DNA of 64,000 nucleotides from Chaunax sp. Z400. Taxonomy: Eukaryota; Chordata; Actinopteri; Lophiiformes; Chaunacidae. The stretch spans positions 203,501 through 267,500 of the forward strand of contig CM075184.1 of assembly GCA_037577475.1 (NCBI GenBank), read 5' to 3'. Within the stretch, counting starts at the first letter, position 1, and each line of letters begins with the position of its first letter. Position numbers and translations under genes: made by a program. Positions 63,248 to 64,000 of the stretch are shown in pieces. Below the pieces are notes generated by a model, which made no database searches, had not been told where the DNA came from, and was given only the letters and a program-made list of their open reading frames with translations.

Positions 63248-64000
63248 CACACATTCACTATAGGCGAACCAAAGCCCATTCACTTCAATGGGAAAATAAA
63301 CTTGAGTATAACTCGGGAACGGAAGGTCGTAGAGACTCTGGACCCTGATCCGTCGGACATAATTCGTGGTCTCTGAACACGCCAGACTTCTCCCCGAGTC
63401 TCTACGACCTTCCGTTCCCGAGATACAGACATTCAAAATACGCCCCTACTGGACATGTCATATCTCGGGAAAGGAAGGTCGCACAGACTCGGGACAAAGA
63501 CTGGTGTTCTCAGAGACCACATAAACCCCTAGACGGACGTTGGTCCCGAGTCTCTACGACCTTCCGTTTCCGAGATACACACATTCACTATAGGCGAACC
63601 AAAGCCCATTCACTTCAATGGGAAAATAAACTTGAGTATAACTCGGGAACGGAAGGTCGTAGAGACTCGGGACCCTGATCCGTCGGACATAATTCGTGGT
63701 CTCTGAACACGCCAGACTTCTCCCCGTGTCTCTACGACCTTCCGTTCCCGAGATACAGACATTCAAAATACGCCCCTACTGGACATGTCATATCTCGGGA
63801 AAGGAAGGTCGCACAGACTCGGGAAAAAGACTGGTGTTCTCAGAGACCACATAAACCCCTAGAAGGACGTTGGTCCCGAGTCTCTACGACCTTTCGTTCC
63901 CGAGATACAAACATTCCAAAAATCACCAAAAATACATGTCATATCTCGGGAACCGTAAGTCGTAGGGACTCGGTTTACCTGCTGGCGTTCTTGGAGACCC

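Larger units (their letters stand above)
42060..64000. repeat. Modular satellite array (four module types A-D)
   Basis: Nearly 22 kb built from four modules that all start with or near TCTCTACGACCTTCCGTT. A (about 154 bp) continues to ATACGCCCCTACTGG; B (about 176 bp) has TTCACTATAGGCGAACC and CACTTCAATGGG; C (about 152 bp) has AACATTCCAAAAATCACC; D (about 121 bp) has TACCAACCCGGGTACGG and CCCTAA repeats. A-B dimers are about 330 bp. Module order is not random: D comes after C and is followed by A. B contains an inverted copy of its own start (CGGAAGGTCGTAGAGACTC); A and C hold degenerate versions. Recurrent 65-101-codon frames are by-products of the repeat. The array runs off the window. Confidence 0.95.

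Noticed and set aside
42065..63766. Repeated 65-130-codon frames in the modular satellite
   Set aside because: They overlap on both strands, follow module boundaries, and vary only with module type. No domain and no independent support.

Overview
This window is eukaryotic and almost certainly from a ray-finned (teleost) fish. The case rests on a spliced fish-type gene, a decayed non-LTR retrotransposon, a Tc1 element with the termini common in fish, an L2/SINE-type tail of the sort found all over teleost genomes, vertebrate telomere repeats (CCCTAA) and very heavy satellite content. I see no bacterial-style operons, rRNA, tRNA or CRISPR.

Layout. (1) 1-11324 is a block holding unique AT-rich DNA, a dead LINE on the minus strand (about 3369-6480), a 12/13-bp minisatellite (7585-8815) and a 2.5-kb foldback transposon (8816-11324) with about 780-bp inverted ends. 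(2) 11325-16546 carries a large intact minus-to-plus polarity-matched coding region on the plus strand for a Ginger-like transposase (integrase DDE + GPY/F-like + OTU protease + possible F-box). Upstream lie three 172-bp repeats with octamer motifs; downstream lie two more copies of the same transposon end. (3) 16547-19880 is the same minisatellite in inverted orientation. (4) 19881-23613 is a 9-bp AGTATGNAN satellite. (5) 23618-28710 is a minus-strand multi-exon gene (the family I know from fish proteomes as DUF6729-like) with a GC-rich promoter. Its eight coding exons join in frame, but its 3' end is cut off by the 9-bp satellite. A perfect-armed Tc1 foldback sits in its first intron. (6) 29000-30826 holds simple repeats, a CT-rich tract and a possible CRE/TATA promoter. 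(7) 30827-42059 is a near-identical second copy of block 1, ending exactly at the transposon terminus. (8) 42060-64000 is a modular satellite of four module types, one of which carries interstitial telomere repeats, with 5.1-kb higher-order duplication.

How it fits together. Host genes are few: one truncated gene and possibly a promoter. The rest is mobile DNA and satellites, many of them fold-back structures. The Ginger-like element is the only candidate for a working mobile system: its catalytic residues are present and its frame is open. The 2.5-kb foldback shares its 330-bp end and is its likely non-autonomous partner. The 16 CCCTAA blocks, all in one orientation, suggest a subtelomeric or formerly subtelomeric location. 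The near-identical 11-kb duplication could be real and recent, or could be an assembly artefact; the sequence alone cannot decide.
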